64,000 nucleotides of DNA from Methylomonas sp. (GTDB taxonomy: Bacteria; Pseudomonadota; Gammaproteobacteria; Methylococcales; Methylomonadaceae). The DNA is taken from contig JALSLW010000032.1 in the NCBI GenBank assembly GCA_026988155.1, forward strand, positions 16,144 through 80,143, written 5' to 3'. The notes under the pieces were generated by a model. The model was not told the origin of the DNA. It searched no databases and saw nothing but the letters and a program-made list of their open reading frames with translations. Both the position numbers and the translations under genes were made by a program. This document shows positions 41,836 through 53,177 of this stretch, in pieces (within the stretch, counting starts at the first letter, position 1; the number at the start of each line of letters is the position of its first letter).

Positions 41836-42247
41836 TCCTAAAAAATATATAGCACGGCACTGATAAAAGCCTGCACAAGACAAAAGGCAAAGCAACTTGT
41901 TGCCCCTATAAGCACAATAGGCGGTTTTGTTACGCTGGTACTGCTTGAAATAGAAGCCTGTTTTGAAGACAAGGAGATTGATTAAGTCAGAGAAGGCCAA
42001 GCAGGTGTAATAAAGCTGGATGCTTTTCAGTTTGGAAAATAGGCTAGATTAGACGGCGAAATTATAGACCTGCCATGAAAAAGGTGCAGTAAGGGATGAA
42101 TCAAAACCTTGGTTTGCAAAGCTAGGGTGGAGCTAGAGCATTCGGTTATCCTTGCAAAAAAGGTGAATCTCCTGTTCTTGCTTTTTGTATGGTTAGACTT
42201 GAGTATCCTCAATTGAAGGATTTTTTTTAATCTCTATAAAACAGTGG
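41836..42247. other. Intergenic region before ffs
   Basis: About 410 bp follow the kinase gene. Short reverse frames here have no ribosome-binding sites and I do not support them. I see no terminator of quality. Confidence 0.45.
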
Positions 42248-42276
42248 TTGCCTAATTTATGTAATTAAAGCATAAT
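42248..42276 (+). promoter_or_regulatory. Promoter of the SRP RNA gene
   Basis: TTGCCT (42248-42253) and CATAAT (42271-42276) are 17 bp apart. Transcription from here would begin near 42283, just before a perfect 8-bp hairpin at 42285-42303 (TTTCAGTC / GACTGAAA). Confidence 0.5.
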
Positions 42277-42314
42277 ACCGCTTCTTTCAGTCACAGACTG
42301 AAAACATTATGGTT

Positions 42315-42416
42315 ACCATGTCGGTCCTCTCGCAACGATATGCTGTAAACTCCGCCAGGCCCGGAAGGGAGCAACGGTAGCAGCAGATTCGTGTGCCGAG
42401 ATGTGGCTGGCATGGT
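42315..42416 (+). ncRNA. ffs: Signal recognition particle 4.5S RNA
   Basis: The conserved small bacterial SRP RNA core is plain: GTCCTCTCGCAACGATA on the 5' arm, CCAGGCCCGGAAGGGAGCA with the GGAA tetraloop of the Ffh-binding domain, then GCAACGGTAGCAGCAGAT and TGTGCCGAGATGTGGCTGGC on the 3' arm. ACCATG at 42315 pairs with CATGGT ending at 42416. It lies directly upstream of dnaX, as in many gammaproteobacteria. Confidence 0.93.
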
Positions 42417-42449
42417 TTCCGCCCAATATTTCAATTCCCAGAGTCTCTA

Positions 42450-44045
42450 ATGGCTTATCAGGTTCTAGCCAGAAAATGGCGTCCTCAAAATTTTATTCAA
42501 CTCGTTGGTCAGGAACATGTCAGTCAATCGCTTGCTAATGCATTGCAACATGACAGGCTCCATCACGCCTATCTGTTTACAGGTACAAGAGGAGTGGGGA
42601 AAACCACAGTAGCTAGAATATTTGCAAAAGCTATGAATTGCGAAAATCTAAAGGAGTCAAACCCTTGCGGAGAGTGTGCTGTCTGTCGTGCATTTGATGA
42701 AGGTCGATTTCTAGATTTGATAGAGGTTGATGCGGCATCAAGAACCAAGGTTGAAGACACTCGTGACTTATTAGATAACGCTCAATATGCACCGAATCAG
42801 GGGCGATATAAAATCTATTTGATTGATGAAGTGCATATGCTTTCAGGGCATAGTTTTAATGCTCTACTTAAAACACTGGAAGAACCGCCATCCCATGTTA
42901 AGTTTTTATTGGCAACAACAGATCCGCAAAAAATCCCCGTTACTGTGCTGTCGCGCTGTTTGCAGTTTAATCTTAAGCGCCTATTGCCAGAGCAGATTGA
43001 TACGCAGATGGCATTTATTCTAGGTCAGGAAAAAATCGAGTTTGATCCCACAGCTTTAAAGATGCTGTCGCTGGCTGCGGATGGCAGTTTGCGTGACGGA
43101 TTAAGCCTGCTGGATCAGGCTATTGCTTTTGGCAATGGTAAGGTAGGATTGGAAACGGTGAGCAATATGCTGGGCACCGTTGCACAGGAGCCAGTCGATG
43201 ATCTATTAATGGCTTTGGCAAATGATGATGCGGTTGCCTTGTTAGATAAAATTACGGAGATATCTGAATTAACGCCGGATTTTTCTGAAATTTTACAGCA
43301 AATTCTTCGAGTGCTGCATAGAGTGGCTTTGACTCAGGCTGCTACAGGTTTTGTTGACAGCTATTTTGAGCCTAGTGTTATTAATCAGCTGGCAAGAAGT
43401 CTTTTGTCAGAAGATGTACAGTTATTTTATCAAATAGCTTTAATTGGACAAAGAGATTTAGATTTAGCTCCCGATCCTCGAGGCGGTTTTGAAATGGTTA
43501 TGCTAAGAATGCTGACGTTTAGACCTGCTGGCGGAGGGAAAGGGAAAATGCCCCCGGCTGTTGATAAGCCGACAGCACAGGTGCAAAAAGAGTCTGAATC
43601 CTCTGTTTCTGCAGGTAACGCTATAAAAGAGCCAGTGCCAAAACAGTCAGGATCCGGAGATAATAAATGGGCTGAAATGGTTGTTGCAATGAAAGTGGGT
43701 GGAATGACGAGAGAACTTGCGAACAATTGTGTGTTAGAGAGTCTTGAGGATAAAGATTGTTATTTATCTTTAACGCCCGGACACAGTCAGCTCACAAGCT
43801 CACGTGCTCAAGAGAAATTGCAGCAGGCATTGGGGCAGTATTGTGGCCGGCCGATTAAACTGCATATTAAAGCAGAAGAAACGGATAATATAACCCCGGC
43901 ACAGCAGATAGTGCAGAAGCAAGAGGATAGGCAGCAGGTGGCGGTGAATTCCATTAATGAAGATGAAAATGTTCAGGCGTTAAAACAAAATTTTGATGCT
44001 AGAGTAATGCCAGGTACTATTGAACCGATAGCAGAAGATAGATAA
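42450..44045 (+). CDS. dnaX: DNA polymerase III subunits gamma/tau
   Basis: I start at ATG 42450 ([15 protein letters not shown]), the standard DnaX N terminus; the longer frame would overlap the SRP RNA. The 531-residue clamp-loader ATPase has Walker [10 protein letters not shown], a zinc module with CGECAVC, DEVHML (Walker B) and [18 protein letters not shown] (sensor 1 and SRC finger). A proline/glutamine-rich linker leads into a tau-specific C-terminal domain. I see no A-AAA-AAG slippery site of the E. coli type. It is followed by ybaB and recR. Confidence 0.94.
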   Translation: MAYQVLARKWRPQNFIQLVGQEHVSQSLANALQHDRLHHAYLFTGTRGVGKTTVARIFAKAMNCENLKESNPCGECAVCRAFDEGRFLDLIEVDAASRTKVEDTRDLLDNAQYAPNQGRYKIYLIDEVHMLSGHSFNALLKTLEEPPSHVKFLLATTDPQKIPVTVLSRCLQFNLKRLLPEQIDTQMAFILGQEKIEFDPTALKMLSLAADGSLRDGLSLLDQAIAFGNGKVGLETVSNMLGTVAQEPVDDLLMALANDDAVALLDKITEISELTPDFSEILQQILRVLHRVALTQAATGFVDSYFEPSVINQLARSLLSEDVQLFYQIALIGQRDLDLAPDPRGGFEMVMLRMLTFRPAGGGKGKMPPAVDKPTAQVQKESESSVSAGNAIKEPVPKQSGSGDNKWAEMVVAMKVGGMTRELANNCVLESLEDKDCYLSLTPGHSQLTSSRAQEKLQQALGQYCGRPIKLHIKAEETDNITPAQQIVQKQEDRQQVAVNSINEDENVQALKQNFDARVMPGTIEPIAEDR

Positions 44046-44058
44046 TTGCGGAGAGAAT

Positions 44059-44382
44059 ATGAAAAATCCACTGGGTAATATAATGCAGCAAGCCCAAAAG
44101 ATGCAGGAAGATATGAAAAAGGCGCAAGATGAGTTGGCGGCCATGCAAACTCAGGGCGAGTCGGGCGGTGGCTTAGTATCGGTCATAATGACGGGGAAAC
44201 GTGAAGTTAGAAAAGTAACGATAGATGATTCTTTGTTGGGTGAAGATAAAGACATGCTAGAAGACCTGGTGGCTGCAGCAATTAATGATGCTGTTCATAA
44301 AGTATCTAAAATGAAGAAAGAAAAAATGGCAGAGGTTACTTCAGGATTGCCTTTGCCTCCAGGTTTTCAAATGCCATTCTAG
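44059..44382 (+). CDS. ybaB: Nucleoid-associated protein YbaB/EbfC
   Basis: The 107-residue protein starts [20 protein letters not shown] and ends in [12 protein letters not shown], both diagnostic of YbaB/EbfC. It forms a tweezer-like dimer that binds DNA. It sits 13 bp after dnaX and its stop overlaps the recR start by one base, the conserved dnaX-ybaB-recR arrangement. Confidence 0.95.
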   Translation: MKNPLGNIMQQAQKMQEDMKKAQDELAAMQTQGESGGGLVSVIMTGKREVRKVTIDDSLLGEDKDMLEDLVAAAINDAVHKVSKMKKEKMAEVTSGLPLPPGFQMPF

Positions 44383-44981
44383 TGCAGGAGAAGGGGTTGT
44401 TGGGGCTGCTGATTCGTAATTTATGCTGTTTGCCTGGCGTAGGTCCAAAATCTGCACAGCGCATGGCATTTCACTTATTGCAGCGAGACAGGGATGGTGC
44501 TAAACAATTGGCAGATGTTCTGTTGCAGGCTACTGATAAAATTGGCTATTGCCAGCTATGCAGAACTCTGACTGATGAAGATGTCTGTGATATTTGTATT
44601 CAGCCGGCGAGGGATAAATCTGTTTTATGTGTGGTGGAAAGTCCGGCGGATGTGTGGGTGGTTGATCAGGCAACAGTTTTTAAGGGATTATATTTTGTTT
44701 TGCATGGTCGGCTGTCTCCACTCGATGGAATAGGGCCTGATGAGATTGGGTTGGATTTGTTGCGACGCCGTTTTTCTGAGGGTGAGATAAAAGAAATTAT
44801 TTTGGCGACTAACTCCACTGTGGAGGGAGAGGCGACAGCCTATTTTATAGCTGAAGTGGCTAAAAAACATAATATTCAGGCCAGTAGGATTGCTCATGGA
44901 GTTCCTATGGGAGGGGAGTTGGAGTTTATTGATAGTGGTACTTTATCCCATGCTTTTAGTGGTCGAAGAGAAATGGTTTAA
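44382..44981 (+). CDS. recR: Recombination mediator RecR
   Basis: The 199-residue protein has the helix-hairpin-helix ([17 protein letters not shown]), the C4 zinc finger ([16 protein letters not shown]) and the Toprim domain (VVESPADVW to [11 protein letters not shown]). It works with RecF and RecO to load RecA. The GTG start overlaps the last base of the ybaB stop codon. Confidence 0.95.
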   Translation: MQEKGLLGLLIRNLCCLPGVGPKSAQRMAFHLLQRDRDGAKQLADVLLQATDKIGYCQLCRTLTDEDVCDICIQPARDKSVLCVVESPADVWVVDQATVFKGLYFVLHGRLSPLDGIGPDEIGLDLLRRRFSEGEIKEIILATNSTVEGEATAYFIAEVAKKHNIQASRIAHGVPMGGELEFIDSGTLSHAFSGRREMV

Positions 44982-45064
44982 GATTGCTTTGAGAATTAAT
45001 TGTTCGCGGTTTTAGAGAGCTATTGATTTTTTGTGCAGTTTATTTTCTATTTGTAGGAGAAAAT

Positions 45065-45403
45065 ATGAGTGATTGTCTGTTCTGTAAAATGGCAAAAGGT
45101 GAAATTAAGCCAGATGTAGTCTATCAGAATGATAGTGTTTTAGCTTTCAGGGATATCAATCCGCAAGCCCCGGTACATATATTGATTATCCCTAAAAAAC
45201 ACGTTGAAACTTTAAATGATTTGGATGACTCTAATTTGGCTGGAGAGATTTTAAAGGTAGCCGTTCGTTTGGCTAGGCAGGAAGGATTGGCTGAGGATGG
45301 CTATCGAGCTGTTTTTAACTGCAATAAAGATGGAGGGCAGGAAGTTTTTCATTTGCATATGCATTTGTTGGGCGGGCGGCAAATGGGTTGGCCGCCAGGG
45401 TGA
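45065..45403 (+). CDS. hinT: HIT-family nucleotide hydrolase (HinT-like)
   Basis: The start is ATG 45065 (MSDCLFCKMAKGEI), eight bases after TAGGAG; the longer frame to 45023 is not family-like. The 112-residue protein carries the histidine triad HLHMHLLGG near the C terminus and FRDINPQAPVHILIIPKKH. HinT hydrolyses purine nucleoside phosphoramidates in the cytosol. Confidence 0.93.
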   Translation: MSDCLFCKMAKGEIKPDVVYQNDSVLAFRDINPQAPVHILIIPKKHVETLNDLDDSNLAGEILKVAVRLARQEGLAEDGYRAVFNCNKDGGQEVFHLHMHLLGGRQMGWPPG

Positions 45404-45668
45404 GGGGTGGGTGCGCAAATTTGTTGTGTTTTAGCGGTTTTTGCCAGTAAGTGCTACCTAATGACTGTCGTATAATCAATGGGTTGTTTGTTGTTATGAA
45501 TAAAAGTGTGAGGTAATCGTGGTTTTATTCGCAATAACTGGTTAAAAAAAGTAATATGGAGACACAGAAGGAATTTGCTATACGGCAGGGAAACTTTCGA
45601 TAGATTCTGTTTTTAAGAGGTTGTTGAGATGCTGAAATTTTTTTATATGTAGCTTTTTGGAGTAAAAA

Positions 45669-46226
45669 ATGAAAACGTTCTCTCTAGTAATGTCATCAAT
45701 TGTTGGTTTAACCATGCTGACTGCTTGTGATCAGGCTGAAAAGGCATCTGATAAAATAGAAACTGGCACTAAATCAGTTACAGAAACTATTACTCAGTTG
45801 CCTGCTGACGCCGTGGAAAAGGCGACTGAAGCGGCAGGTGAGCTAAAGCAAACTGTTTCTGAATCTGTGCAGTCAGCAACTGATACGGCGGGACAGGCAC
45901 TTGATAATGCAAAGCCTGGTGTTCAAGGTGCTGCACAAAATGCAGTGTCAGGGGCTAAAGAGGGTTTGAATAATGCTGCAGATGCAACTAAAGGTGCGCT
46001 GTCAGGCGCTAAAGATAGTTTAAATGATTCGGTTGAAGGAGTTAAAAGTACTTTATCAGATGCAAAAAATGCGGTGAGTGATTCTGTGGAAGGGGTAAAT
46101 GATAAAGCTATTTCACTGGGTGATTCAGTTAACCGGGCGGCCAAAGATGCGGTGGATTTGACTGCTCAGGAAGCTGAGGCTGTCAAGCCTGAGGCAGGGG
46201 GCGCGTTAGGATCAATGATGAAATAA
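45669..46226 (+). CDS. Repeat-rich lipoprotein with amphipathic helices
   Basis: A lipobox (MLTAC, C20) starts a 165-residue mature protein made almost wholly of Ala, Ser, Asp, Lys, Val and Gly. Repeats of roughly 11-22 residues are visible (AVSGAKEGLNNAADATKGAL, SGAKDSLNDSVEGVKSTL, SDAKNAVSDSVEGVN), which predict long amphipathic helices as in apolipoprotein- or LEA-like proteins. There are no enzyme motifs. A role in envelope stress or cell-wall/outer-membrane spacing is possible but not shown. It has its own upstream gap (265 bp) and a strong terminator. Confidence 0.75.
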   Translation: MKTFSLVMSSIVGLTMLTACDQAEKASDKIETGTKSVTETITQLPADAVEKATEAAGELKQTVSESVQSATDTAGQALDNAKPGVQGAAQNAVSGAKEGLNNAADATKGALSGAKDSLNDSVEGVKSTLSDAKNAVSDSVEGVNDKAISLGDSVNRAAKDAVDLTAQEAEAVKPEAGGALGSMMK

Positions 46227-46299
46227 ATGGTTTCTATTGAGCTTAAAACCAAGTTTGTTTTGAATCTCGGTTTTAGGGGATGCGAATAAATTAGAAAGC

Positions 46300-46344
46300 A
46301 TCCATTATTCAATATATTCAATAATGGATACCTTTTTATTTTTG
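46300..46344 (+). terminator. Rho-independent terminator after the lipoprotein gene
   Basis: A perfect 10-bp stem (ATCCATTATT / AATAATGGAT) with a ten-base loop is followed by CCTTTTTATTTTT. Confidence 0.8.
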
Positions 46345-46402
46345 GCACCCTTGTTTATTTTGTTGATATTAAAATAGTCTTAATTATTTTTAGTAAAAAT
46401 AG

Positions 46403-46430
46403 TTGTGTATTTTGTTGTATTGGTTATAAT
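46403..46430 (+). promoter_or_regulatory. Promoter of tRNA-Leu
   Basis: TTGTGT (46403-46408) and a consensus TATAAT (46425-46430) are separated by 16 bp and end 16 bp before the tRNA. Confidence 0.65.
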
Positions 46431-46446
46431 AGACGGCTCAATGCAT

Positions 46447-46531
46447 GCGAGCGTGGCGGAATTGGTAGACGCGCTGGTTTTAGGTACCAGTATCTTATGA
46501 TGTGAGAGTTCAAGTCTCTCCGCTCGCACCA
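46447..46531 (+). tRNA. tRNA-Leu (anticodon TAG)
   Basis: The acceptor stem GCGAGCG / CGCTCGC, discriminator A and encoded CCA are complete. The anticodon loop is TTTAGGT within CTGGT / ACCAG, giving TAG, which reads CUA/CUG. A long variable arm (TATCTTATGATGTGAG region) is typical of class II tRNA-Leu. The T arm GAGAGTTCAAGTCTCTC is intact. Confidence 0.95.
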
Positions 46532-46728
46532 CATTGTTTTTATTACTGCTGGCGATAATCATTGTTGGCTTCTCAGAGAGTTCAAGTGGCATCCTTAAAT
46601 TTTTAGACTCATTGTTATTCTAAATTTTCAGCCATAAAATTGGTATTAGATGGAAGTTGGACTATTATTAAGTAAGAATTGCCGTCATATTCGGTATATG
46701 AAAATCACACATTGTTTGAGGTAAAGTA

Positions 46729-48039
46729 ATGCAAGTTTCTGTCGAAAAGACATCGGAATTAAGCCGTAAAATGACTGTAAGCCTTTCAGATGAAATGCTT
46801 CAGGAGAAAATGGATGCTCGATTTAAGTCGTTAGCGCGTGAAGTTAAAGTTGATGGTTTTCGTCCAGGCAAAGTACCCGTCCGCGTAGTAAAGAAAATGT
46901 ATGGAGATAGGGTGAAAAATGAAGTGGCTGGTGATATGATCCAGTCGACTTATTTCAAGGCATTACAGGAACAGGAGCTAAATCCGGCCGGCCATCCGCA
47001 TATTGATCAAATAGCAGATGCAGAAGGGTTTCAATATACAGCTGAATTTGAAATTTATCCTGAGATTTCTTTAGACGGTATTTCTGCTTTAGAGATAAAG
47101 AAGCCAGTCGCTATTGTTGAACCGTCAGATGTGGATGCGATGGTTGAAAAATTAAGGGAGCAGAAGAAAAGCTGGAAAGCTGTCGAACGCCAATCTGCAA
47201 AGGGAGATCGTGTAACCGTTAGCTTTTCTGGCGAGTGTGAAGGGGAGAATTTTACTGATGGCAGAGTTAGAGACTATCCTGTTGAAATTGGAGCAGGAAC
47301 AATGATTCCCGGTTTTGAAGACGAATTGATTGGTCTTGAAACTGGCGCCATTAAAACATTTGAAGTAACTTTTCCTGAAGAGTATGGAAACGAGAAGTTA
47401 ACAGGTAAAACGGCAAAGTTTGAAGTTGAATTGTTTAAAATTGAAGAAGCTTCATTGCCGGAAATTGATGAAGAATTTATTAAAGCCTATGGTATCGAAG
47501 ATGGTTCGCGTGATTCTTTCAATGCGGATATTAAATCTAATATGGAAAGAGAGCTGGCCATAGGTCTGAAAGGCAAACTGAAAAATTCCGTGATGGATGA
47601 GCTGTATGAGAAGATAAAGATTTCGATACCTAGCGCATTGATCGACGAAGAAGTTAAAAATGTAATGAAGCCTTATGAGGAAAATATAAAAAAACAAGGC
47701 CTGAAGCTTAATGATCTTGATTTGCCTAAAGATATGTTCGAAGAGCAGGCAAAGCGCAGGGTGGCATTGGGATTGATTTTAGGCGAAATTATCCAGAAGA
47801 ATGAAATTAAAGTTGACGATGCAAAAGTAAAGTCAACTATTGAGGATATGGCTAGCAGTTATGAGAGGCCAGAAGAGGTTTTGGAATGGTATTATTCTGA
47901 TGAAAGCCGATTAAATGAAGTTAAACAGATGGTTATAGAGGGCCAGGCTGTTGAGTGGATTGTTGACCAGGCTAAGGTTTCTGATGAGAATGTCAGTTTT
48001 GAAGATGTTATGGAAAAACAGCAGCAACAGAAAAAATAA
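46729..48039 (+). CDS. tig: Trigger factor
   Basis: The 436-residue ribosome-associated chaperone has the N-terminal signature [19 protein letters not shown] (GFRxGKxP, about residue 45), an FKBP-type PPIase domain (about 150-245, [17 protein letters not shown]) and the C-terminal chaperone arms. It is first in the conserved tig-clpP-clpX-lon order, 22 bp before clpP. Confidence 0.95.
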   Translation: MQVSVEKTSELSRKMTVSLSDEMLQEKMDARFKSLAREVKVDGFRPGKVPVRVVKKMYGDRVKNEVAGDMIQSTYFKALQEQELNPAGHPHIDQIADAEGFQYTAEFEIYPEISLDGISALEIKKPVAIVEPSDVDAMVEKLREQKKSWKAVERQSAKGDRVTVSFSGECEGENFTDGRVRDYPVEIGAGTMIPGFEDELIGLETGAIKTFEVTFPEEYGNEKLTGKTAKFEVELFKIEEASLPEIDEEFIKAYGIEDGSRDSFNADIKSNMERELAIGLKGKLKNSVMDELYEKIKISIPSALIDEEVKNVMKPYEENIKKQGLKLNDLDLPKDMFEEQAKRRVALGLILGEIIQKNEIKVDDAKVKSTIEDMASSYERPEEVLEWYYSDESRLNEVKQMVIEGQAVEWIVDQAKVSDENVSFEDVMEKQQQQKK

Positions 48040-48061
48040 CTCGTTACTCACAAGGTTAAAT

Positions 48062-48721
48062 ATGAATCAGAATAATAACTTTAATCCATTGAACGCGGGA
48101 CTAAATTCACCGCAGGCAGCTGGCGGGCTGGTTCCTATGGTAATTGAACAGACCGCTAGGGGTGAGCGTTCTTATGATATATATTCAAGGCTGTTAAAGG
48201 AACGAGTTATCTTTTTAGTCGGTCAGGTAGAAGATTACATGGCTAATCTTGTTGTTGCTCAGCTATTGTTTCTCGAATCGGAAAACCCCGATAAAGATAT
48301 TCATTTATATATTAATTCTCCGGGGGGGTCTGTTACTGCAGGTATGGCAATTTATGATACTATGCAGTTTATCAAAGCGGATGTTAGCACCATGTGTATT
48401 GGTCAAGCTGCAAGCATGGGGTCTTTATTGCTCACTGCTGGCGCTAAAGGCAAGCGTTACTGCCTGCCTCATTCCAGAGTAATGATTCATCAGCCATTAG
48501 GCGGTTTTCAGGGGCAGGCTTCAGATATTGATATTCATGCCAAAGAAATCCTTTTAGTGAGAGAAAAGCTCAATAATATTTTGTCTCATCATACTGGACA
48601 GAATGTTGAAAAAATTCAGCAAGACACTGATAGAGATAATTTTTTAAGTGCACAGGATGCTATGGAATATGGCTTGATCGACCAAGTTTTAACAAATAGA
48701 GCGTCGAACAAGGGTGATTAA
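48062..48721 (+). CDS. clpP: ATP-dependent Clp protease proteolytic subunit
   Basis: The start is ATG 48062, after AAGGTT; a longer frame runs back into tig and is rejected. The 219-residue serine peptidase has the nucleophile in IGQAASMGS (S118), the His in [11 protein letters not shown] (H143) and a propeptide that is removed on assembly. It forms the tetradecameric chamber used by ClpX, encoded 57 bp downstream. Confidence 0.95.
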   Translation: MNQNNNFNPLNAGLNSPQAAGGLVPMVIEQTARGERSYDIYSRLLKERVIFLVGQVEDYMANLVVAQLLFLESENPDKDIHLYINSPGGSVTAGMAIYDTMQFIKADVSTMCIGQAASMGSLLLTAGAKGKRYCLPHSRVMIHQPLGGFQGQASDIDIHAKEILLVREKLNNILSHHTGQNVEKIQQDTDRDNFLSAQDAMEYGLIDQVLTNRASNKGD

Positions 48722-48778
48722 TATTGCTGTTACGATAAACTCTTTCGTTTTTGGTCCTATATTGTGGAGGCTTGATTT

Positions 48779-50041
48779 ATGAGTAAAGACAAAAAAGATG
48801 ATGAAAAGTTACTGTATTGTTCTTTTTGTGGGAAAAGTCAGGATGAAGTTAGAAAATTAATTGCTGGACCGTCTGTTTATGTCTGTGATGAATGTGTTGA
48901 GCTATGCAATGATATTATTAAGGAAGAGCTAGAAGAAGGAGATGAATTTATAGATGGCAATCTGCCAAAACCAAAGGAAATAAAGGCAGAGCTAGACGGC
49001 TATGTGATTGGCCAGGAAGGTGCTAAAAAAATGCTTTCGGTAGCCGTTTATAACCATTATAAACGTTTGCGAAATAATGCCAAAAAAGGCGACATTGAAT
49101 TAGCAAAATCCAATATTCTACTGATTGGACCTACTGGTTCAGGTAAAACATTGCTTGCCGAAACATTGGCTCGATTGCTCGATGTACCTTTTACTATTGC
49201 AGATGCAACTACATTGACTGAGGCCGGGTATGTAGGGGAAGATGTCGAAAACATCATCCAGAAAATTTTGCAAAAATGTGATTATGATGTTGAAAAGGCA
49301 GAAACTGGCATCGTTTATATTGATGAAATTGATAAGATTACCCGAAAATCTGAAAACCCGTCAATTACTAGGGATGTATCTGGCGAAGGTGTACAGCAGG
49401 CACTGTTAAAATTAATCGAAGGAACCGTTGCTTCAATTCCTCCTCAGGGCGGAAGAAAGCATCCGCAACAGGAGTTTCTGCAAGTTAATACTGCCAATAT
49501 CCTTTTTATAGTTGGTGGGGCATTTGCAGGTTTAGACAAGGTCATTAAAGACCGAACTGAAAAAGGCGGCATCGGTTTTTCTGCTGAAGTTAAAACTAAA
49601 GATGAAACAAAAAATGTCGGTGAGCTGTTTGCTCAGATTGAAGCTGAAGATTTGATTAGATATGGGTTAATTCCGGAGTTTGTTGGCCGGTTGCCTGTTG
49701 TTGCTACTTTAGAGGAGCTAGATGAGGATGCACTGGTAGAAATTTTAACTGAGCCAAAAAATGCTTTAATAAAACAGTATCAGCACCTGTTTGAAATGGA
49801 AGGTGTTGATCTTGAGTTTAGAAAAGATTCCCTATCAGCTATTGCTCGTAAATCTATGGAAAGAAAAACAGGAGCTCGTGGTTTAAGAACAATAGTTGAG
49901 AATATTTTGCTTGATACCATGTATGAAATACCTTCTGCAGAAAATATTAGTAAAGTAGTTGTCGATGAGGGTGCTATTTTAGGAACTTCGGAACCCATTT
50001 TGGTTTACCAGGATCAGGACTCAGAACAGAAAAAAGCATAA
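48779..50041 (+). CDS. clpX: ClpX ATPase subunit of Clp protease
   Basis: The 420-residue AAA+ unfoldase has the N-terminal C4 zinc domain ([11 protein letters not shown] and VCDECVELC), Walker [16 protein letters not shown], Walker [10 protein letters not shown], the pore loop GYVGEDVE and the ClpP-binding IGF-type loop GGIGFSAEV. The length is standard. It feeds tagged substrates to ClpP. Confidence 0.96.
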   Translation: MSKDKKDDEKLLYCSFCGKSQDEVRKLIAGPSVYVCDECVELCNDIIKEELEEGDEFIDGNLPKPKEIKAELDGYVIGQEGAKKMLSVAVYNHYKRLRNNAKKGDIELAKSNILLIGPTGSGKTLLAETLARLLDVPFTIADATTLTEAGYVGEDVENIIQKILQKCDYDVEKAETGIVYIDEIDKITRKSENPSITRDVSGEGVQQALLKLIEGTVASIPPQGGRKHPQQEFLQVNTANILFIVGGAFAGLDKVIKDRTEKGGIGFSAEVKTKDETKNVGELFAQIEAEDLIRYGLIPEFVGRLPVVATLEELDEDALVEILTEPKNALIKQYQHLFEMEGVDLEFRKDSLSAIARKSMERKTGARGLRTIVENILLDTMYEIPSAENISKVVVDEGAILGTSEPILVYQDQDSEQKKA

Positions 50042-50100
50042 ATTATAGAATATTTGTCTACTGCATTTAGCTGAGCAAAAAAGTTTGTAATAATAATGCA

Positions 50101-50140
50101 AAAAAAGGGGGAGGTCTTGGAGGCAAGACTTCCCCTTTTT
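50101..50140 (+). terminator. Rho-independent terminator after clpX
   Basis: AAAAAAGGGGGAGGTCTT pairs with AAGACTTCCCCTTTTT around a GGAGGC loop, apart from one unpaired G. It separates clpPX from lon. Confidence 0.85.
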
Positions 50141-50250
50141 GGTTTTAAAAAAAGATTGTCAGGGAGTATTGTTTTATACGGCTCTCTTGATTTTAAAAAA
50201 AAATCCCCCATATATTTCAACTACAGTACGATAAAAAAAGGTTCCTTTTG

Positions 50251-52668
50251 ATGGAAGAGCTGACTGATTTAAAAAATTTAAATGAATTGATTTCTGTATT
50301 GCCGCTAAGAGATGTAGTGGTCTATCCGCATATGGTTATTCCCCTCTTTGTTGGCAGGGATAAGTCAATAGATGCGATAGAAGCAGCAATGAATGATGAT
50401 AAGCAGATATTGCTAGTTGCTCAAAAGCAGGCTGATATTGATGACCCAGGATTCGAAGATTTATACGGTGCAGGGACTTTAGCTAACATTTTGCAACTAT
50501 TAAAGTTGCCTGATGGTACTGTAAAAATTCTCGTCGAAGGTGAGAAGCGGTGCAAAGTGGATAAATACCATGAGATAAATGGATATATCGGGGCTGCTAT
50601 TACAGAGATTACAGATCAAATAGAAATTTCAGAACAGGAAGAAGAGGTGCTTCTGCGCACGGTAATCAGTTCTTTTGATCAATATGTAAAGCTCAATAAT
50701 AAAATCCCCCCAGAGGTACTGAGCTCATTGGCAGGTATTGATGATCCGAGCCGTTTGGCGGACACCATAGCCGCTCATATGACTATGAAGGTTGAAGAAA
50801 AGCAAAAAATGCTGGAAATGGATGACATTGTTTTGCGGTTAGAGAGTCTAATGACCTTGATGGAAGGTGAAAATGACCTGTTAGAAATGGAAAAGCGAAT
50901 TCGTGGGCGTGTAAAGAAGCAAATGGAGAAAAATCAAAGGGAATATTATTTGAATGAGCAAATGAAGGCCATTCAGAAAGAATTGGGCGATATGGATGAT
51001 GCTACTAATGAGGTTGAGGAGTTAGAAAAGAAAATTAATGCTGCTGGCATGTCAAAGGATGCCAAGCTAAAAGCCGATGCAGAACTTAATAAATTGAAGT
51101 TGATGTCGCCGATGTCTGCCGAAGCGACTGTAGTAAGAAATTACATTGAGTGGATGGTGGGGGTGCCTTGGAAAAAGAAAACCAAAGTACGTCATGATCT
51201 TAAAGTTGCGGAAGAGGTTTTGGAGGCAGAGCATTACGGCTTGGAAAAAGTTAAAGAGAGAATTCTGGAATATTTGGCGGTTACACAGCGGGTAAAAAAG
51301 TTAAAGGGTCCAATTTTATGTCTTGTAGGCCCTCCTGGTGTGGGTAAAACATCTCTGGGTCAGTCGATTGCTAGGGCAACAAATAGAAAATATGTTCGAA
51401 TGGCTCTGGGTGGTGTTAGGGATGAGGCGGAAATAAGAGGGCATAGGCGTACCTACATAGGTTCGATGCCGGGTAAAATACTGCAAAACTTATCTAAGAT
51501 TAAAACTAGAAATCCGATGTTTCTTTTGGATGAAATTGATAAAATGGCGGCAGATTTTCGGGGGGATCCTGCTTCAGCATTGCTGGAAGTTTTAGATCCG
51601 GAACAAAATCACACCTTTTCTGACCATTACTTAGAAGTAGATTTTGATTTGTCAGATGTCATGTTTGTTGCAACTGCTAATACCATGAATATTCCATCTG
51701 CTTTGCTGGATAGAATGGAGGTCATTAGGTTGCCTGGCTATACTGAAGATGAAAAAATCAATATTGCTTCCCGTTTTCTTGTTTCAAAACAGCAAAAAAA
51801 CAATGGACTTAAGGCGTCCGAAATTGATATTTCAGAATCAGCAATAAAAAGCATTATACGGTTCTATACTCGTGAAGCAGGAGTCCGTGGGTTAGAGCGT
51901 GAAATTTCTAAAATTTGCCGTAAAGTTGTTAAAGGACTGTTATTAAAGCCAAGCAAAATAAAAATATCAGTTACGGAAAATAATTTAGATGATTATTTAG
52001 GGGTTAAACGGTTCAGTTATGGTTTGGCAGAAGAGCAGGATCAGGTGGGACAGGTTACAGGGTTGGCCTGGACTGAGGTAGGCGGTGAGCTGCTAACGAT
52101 AGAGACAGTGGTTATGCCTGGGAAAGGTAGGCAGTCAGCAACGGGCAAGCTTGGTGATGTAATGAAAGAGTCCATAGAGGCTGCAGTCACCGTTGTTAGA
52201 AGCCGGGCACAAGTGCTAGGGATTGATAATGAAGTGTTTCAGAAAAACGATATTCACGTTCATGTGCCAGAAGGGGCTACACCAAAAGATGGGCCTAGTG
52301 CAGGAATTGGGATGTGCACAGCTATTATTTCTGCATTGACAGGAATCCCGGTTAGAGCGAATGTTGCTATGACAGGAGAAATAACGTTAAGAGGCGAAGT
52401 TTTGCCTATTGGCGGACTAAAGGAAAAACTATTGGCTGCTCATAGAGGTGGGATAGCTACCGTATTAATTCCCTCTGAAAATGAAAAGGATTTAGCTGAA
52501 ATTCCAGATAATATAAAGCAAACTTTAGATATTAAACCTGTTCACTGGATAGATGAAGTGCTGGAGCTGGCATTGCAATATATGCCTGTATCTATAGAGA
52601 GTGATGAAAAAAAGGCGGTGGATTCGAAAGCAGTGAAAGCCAATAAGGAAAGCAGGATTGCTCATTAG
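50251..52668 (+). CDS. lon: ATP-dependent Lon protease
   Basis: The 805-residue protein has the LonN substrate domain ([20 protein letters not shown]), a coiled coil (about 185-260), the AAA+ module with Walker [13 protein letters not shown] and Walker [11 protein letters not shown], and the protease domain with the catalytic Ser in DGPSAGIGM and the Lys in [14 protein letters not shown]. It degrades misfolded and regulatory proteins. The ATG at 50251 follows a TTG; the ribosome-binding site is weak (AAAAGG). Confidence 0.96.
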   Translation: MEELTDLKNLNELISVLPLRDVVVYPHMVIPLFVGRDKSIDAIEAAMNDDKQILLVAQKQADIDDPGFEDLYGAGTLANILQLLKLPDGTVKILVEGEKRCKVDKYHEINGYIGAAITEITDQIEISEQEEEVLLRTVISSFDQYVKLNNKIPPEVLSSLAGIDDPSRLADTIAAHMTMKVEEKQKMLEMDDIVLRLESLMTLMEGENDLLEMEKRIRGRVKKQMEKNQREYYLNEQMKAIQKELGDMDDATNEVEELEKKINAAGMSKDAKLKADAELNKLKLMSPMSAEATVVRNYIEWMVGVPWKKKTKVRHDLKVAEEVLEAEHYGLEKVKERILEYLAVTQRVKKLKGPILCLVGPPGVGKTSLGQSIARATNRKYVRMALGGVRDEAEIRGHRRTYIGSMPGKILQNLSKIKTRNPMFLLDEIDKMAADFRGDPASALLEVLDPEQNHTFSDHYLEVDFDLSDVMFVATANTMNIPSALLDRMEVIRLPGYTEDEKINIASRFLVSKQQKNNGLKASEIDISESAIKSIIRFYTREAGVRGLEREISKICRKVVKGLLLKPSKIKISVTENNLDDYLGVKRFSYGLAEEQDQVGQVTGLAWTEVGGELLTIETVVMPGKGRQSATGKLGDVMKESIEAAVTVVRSRAQVLGIDNEVFQKNDIHVHVPEGATPKDGPSAGIGMCTAIISALTGIPVRANVAMTGEITLRGEVLPIGGLKEKLLAAHRGGIATVLIPSENEKDLAEIPDNIKQTLDIKPVHWIDEVLELALQYMPVSIESDEKKAVDSKAVKANKESRIAH

Positions 52669-52892
52669 GTGCGCCGTTTGCAGAAGAAATATTGATATTC
52701 AGCAAAAAAACCTTGGTTTTCGGGGTGTCTAGCCGTTTTTAGCTTGACACTAGGCAAGGGTAATTGATATAAATGGCACTGTTTGTTTTGCAGCTCTGAT
52801 TTTGGTTTTGTTACAAGACTTGGGCCAATAAATTAGCTAGCTTAAATTTATATACATCGTCATTACACTACTATACTTCCTAAGGGGGAATA

Positions 52893-53165
52893 ATGAATAA
52901 ATCGGAACTTATTGACTCAATTGCTGACAAATCTGAATTGACAAAGGCGGATGCCGGTCGGGCTTTAGATGGTTTTTTAGGAGCAGTAACTGAAGCGTTA
53001 ACTAATGGTGATTCTGTTGCTTTGGTTGGATTTGGCACTTTTTCTGTAAAAGAAAGAGCTGAACGTAAAGGACGAAATCCGCAAACAGGGGCTGAGATAA
53101 CCATTAAGGCGGCAAAAATTCCATCATTTAAAGCTGGTAAAACTTTAAAGGATGCTGTAAACTAG
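52893..53165 (+). CDS. hupB: DNA-binding protein HU
   Basis: The 90-residue histone-like protein has the family signature [20 protein letters not shown] with the DNA-wrapping arm. A strong ribosome-binding site (TAAGGGGG) precedes the ATG. It follows lon, as in many gammaproteobacteria, and is followed by two tRNA genes 13 bp after its stop, so they may be co-transcribed. Confidence 0.95.
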   Translation: MNKSELIDSIADKSELTKADAGRALDGFLGAVTEALTNGDSVALVGFGTFSVKERAERKGRNPQTGAEITIKAAKIPSFKAGKTLKDAVN

Positions 53166-53177
53166 TCTTCTTTAGTC

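Noticed and set aside
42393..42449. N-terminal extension of DnaX
   Set aside because: It would overlap the SRP RNA 3' arm; the conserved DnaX start is ATG 42450.
43430..43726. Programmed frameshift or second gene inside dnaX
   Set aside because: The reverse frame is a shadow and no A-AAA-AAG type slippery sequence with a downstream stem was found on the coding strand.
46380..46592. Reverse open frame across tRNA-Leu
   Set aside because: Antisense of the tRNA; the peptide is the usual artefact of leucine tRNA complements.
47951..48061. N-terminal extension of ClpP into tig
   Set aside because: It lies in the wrong frame of tig; ClpP begins at ATG 48062 with normal length.
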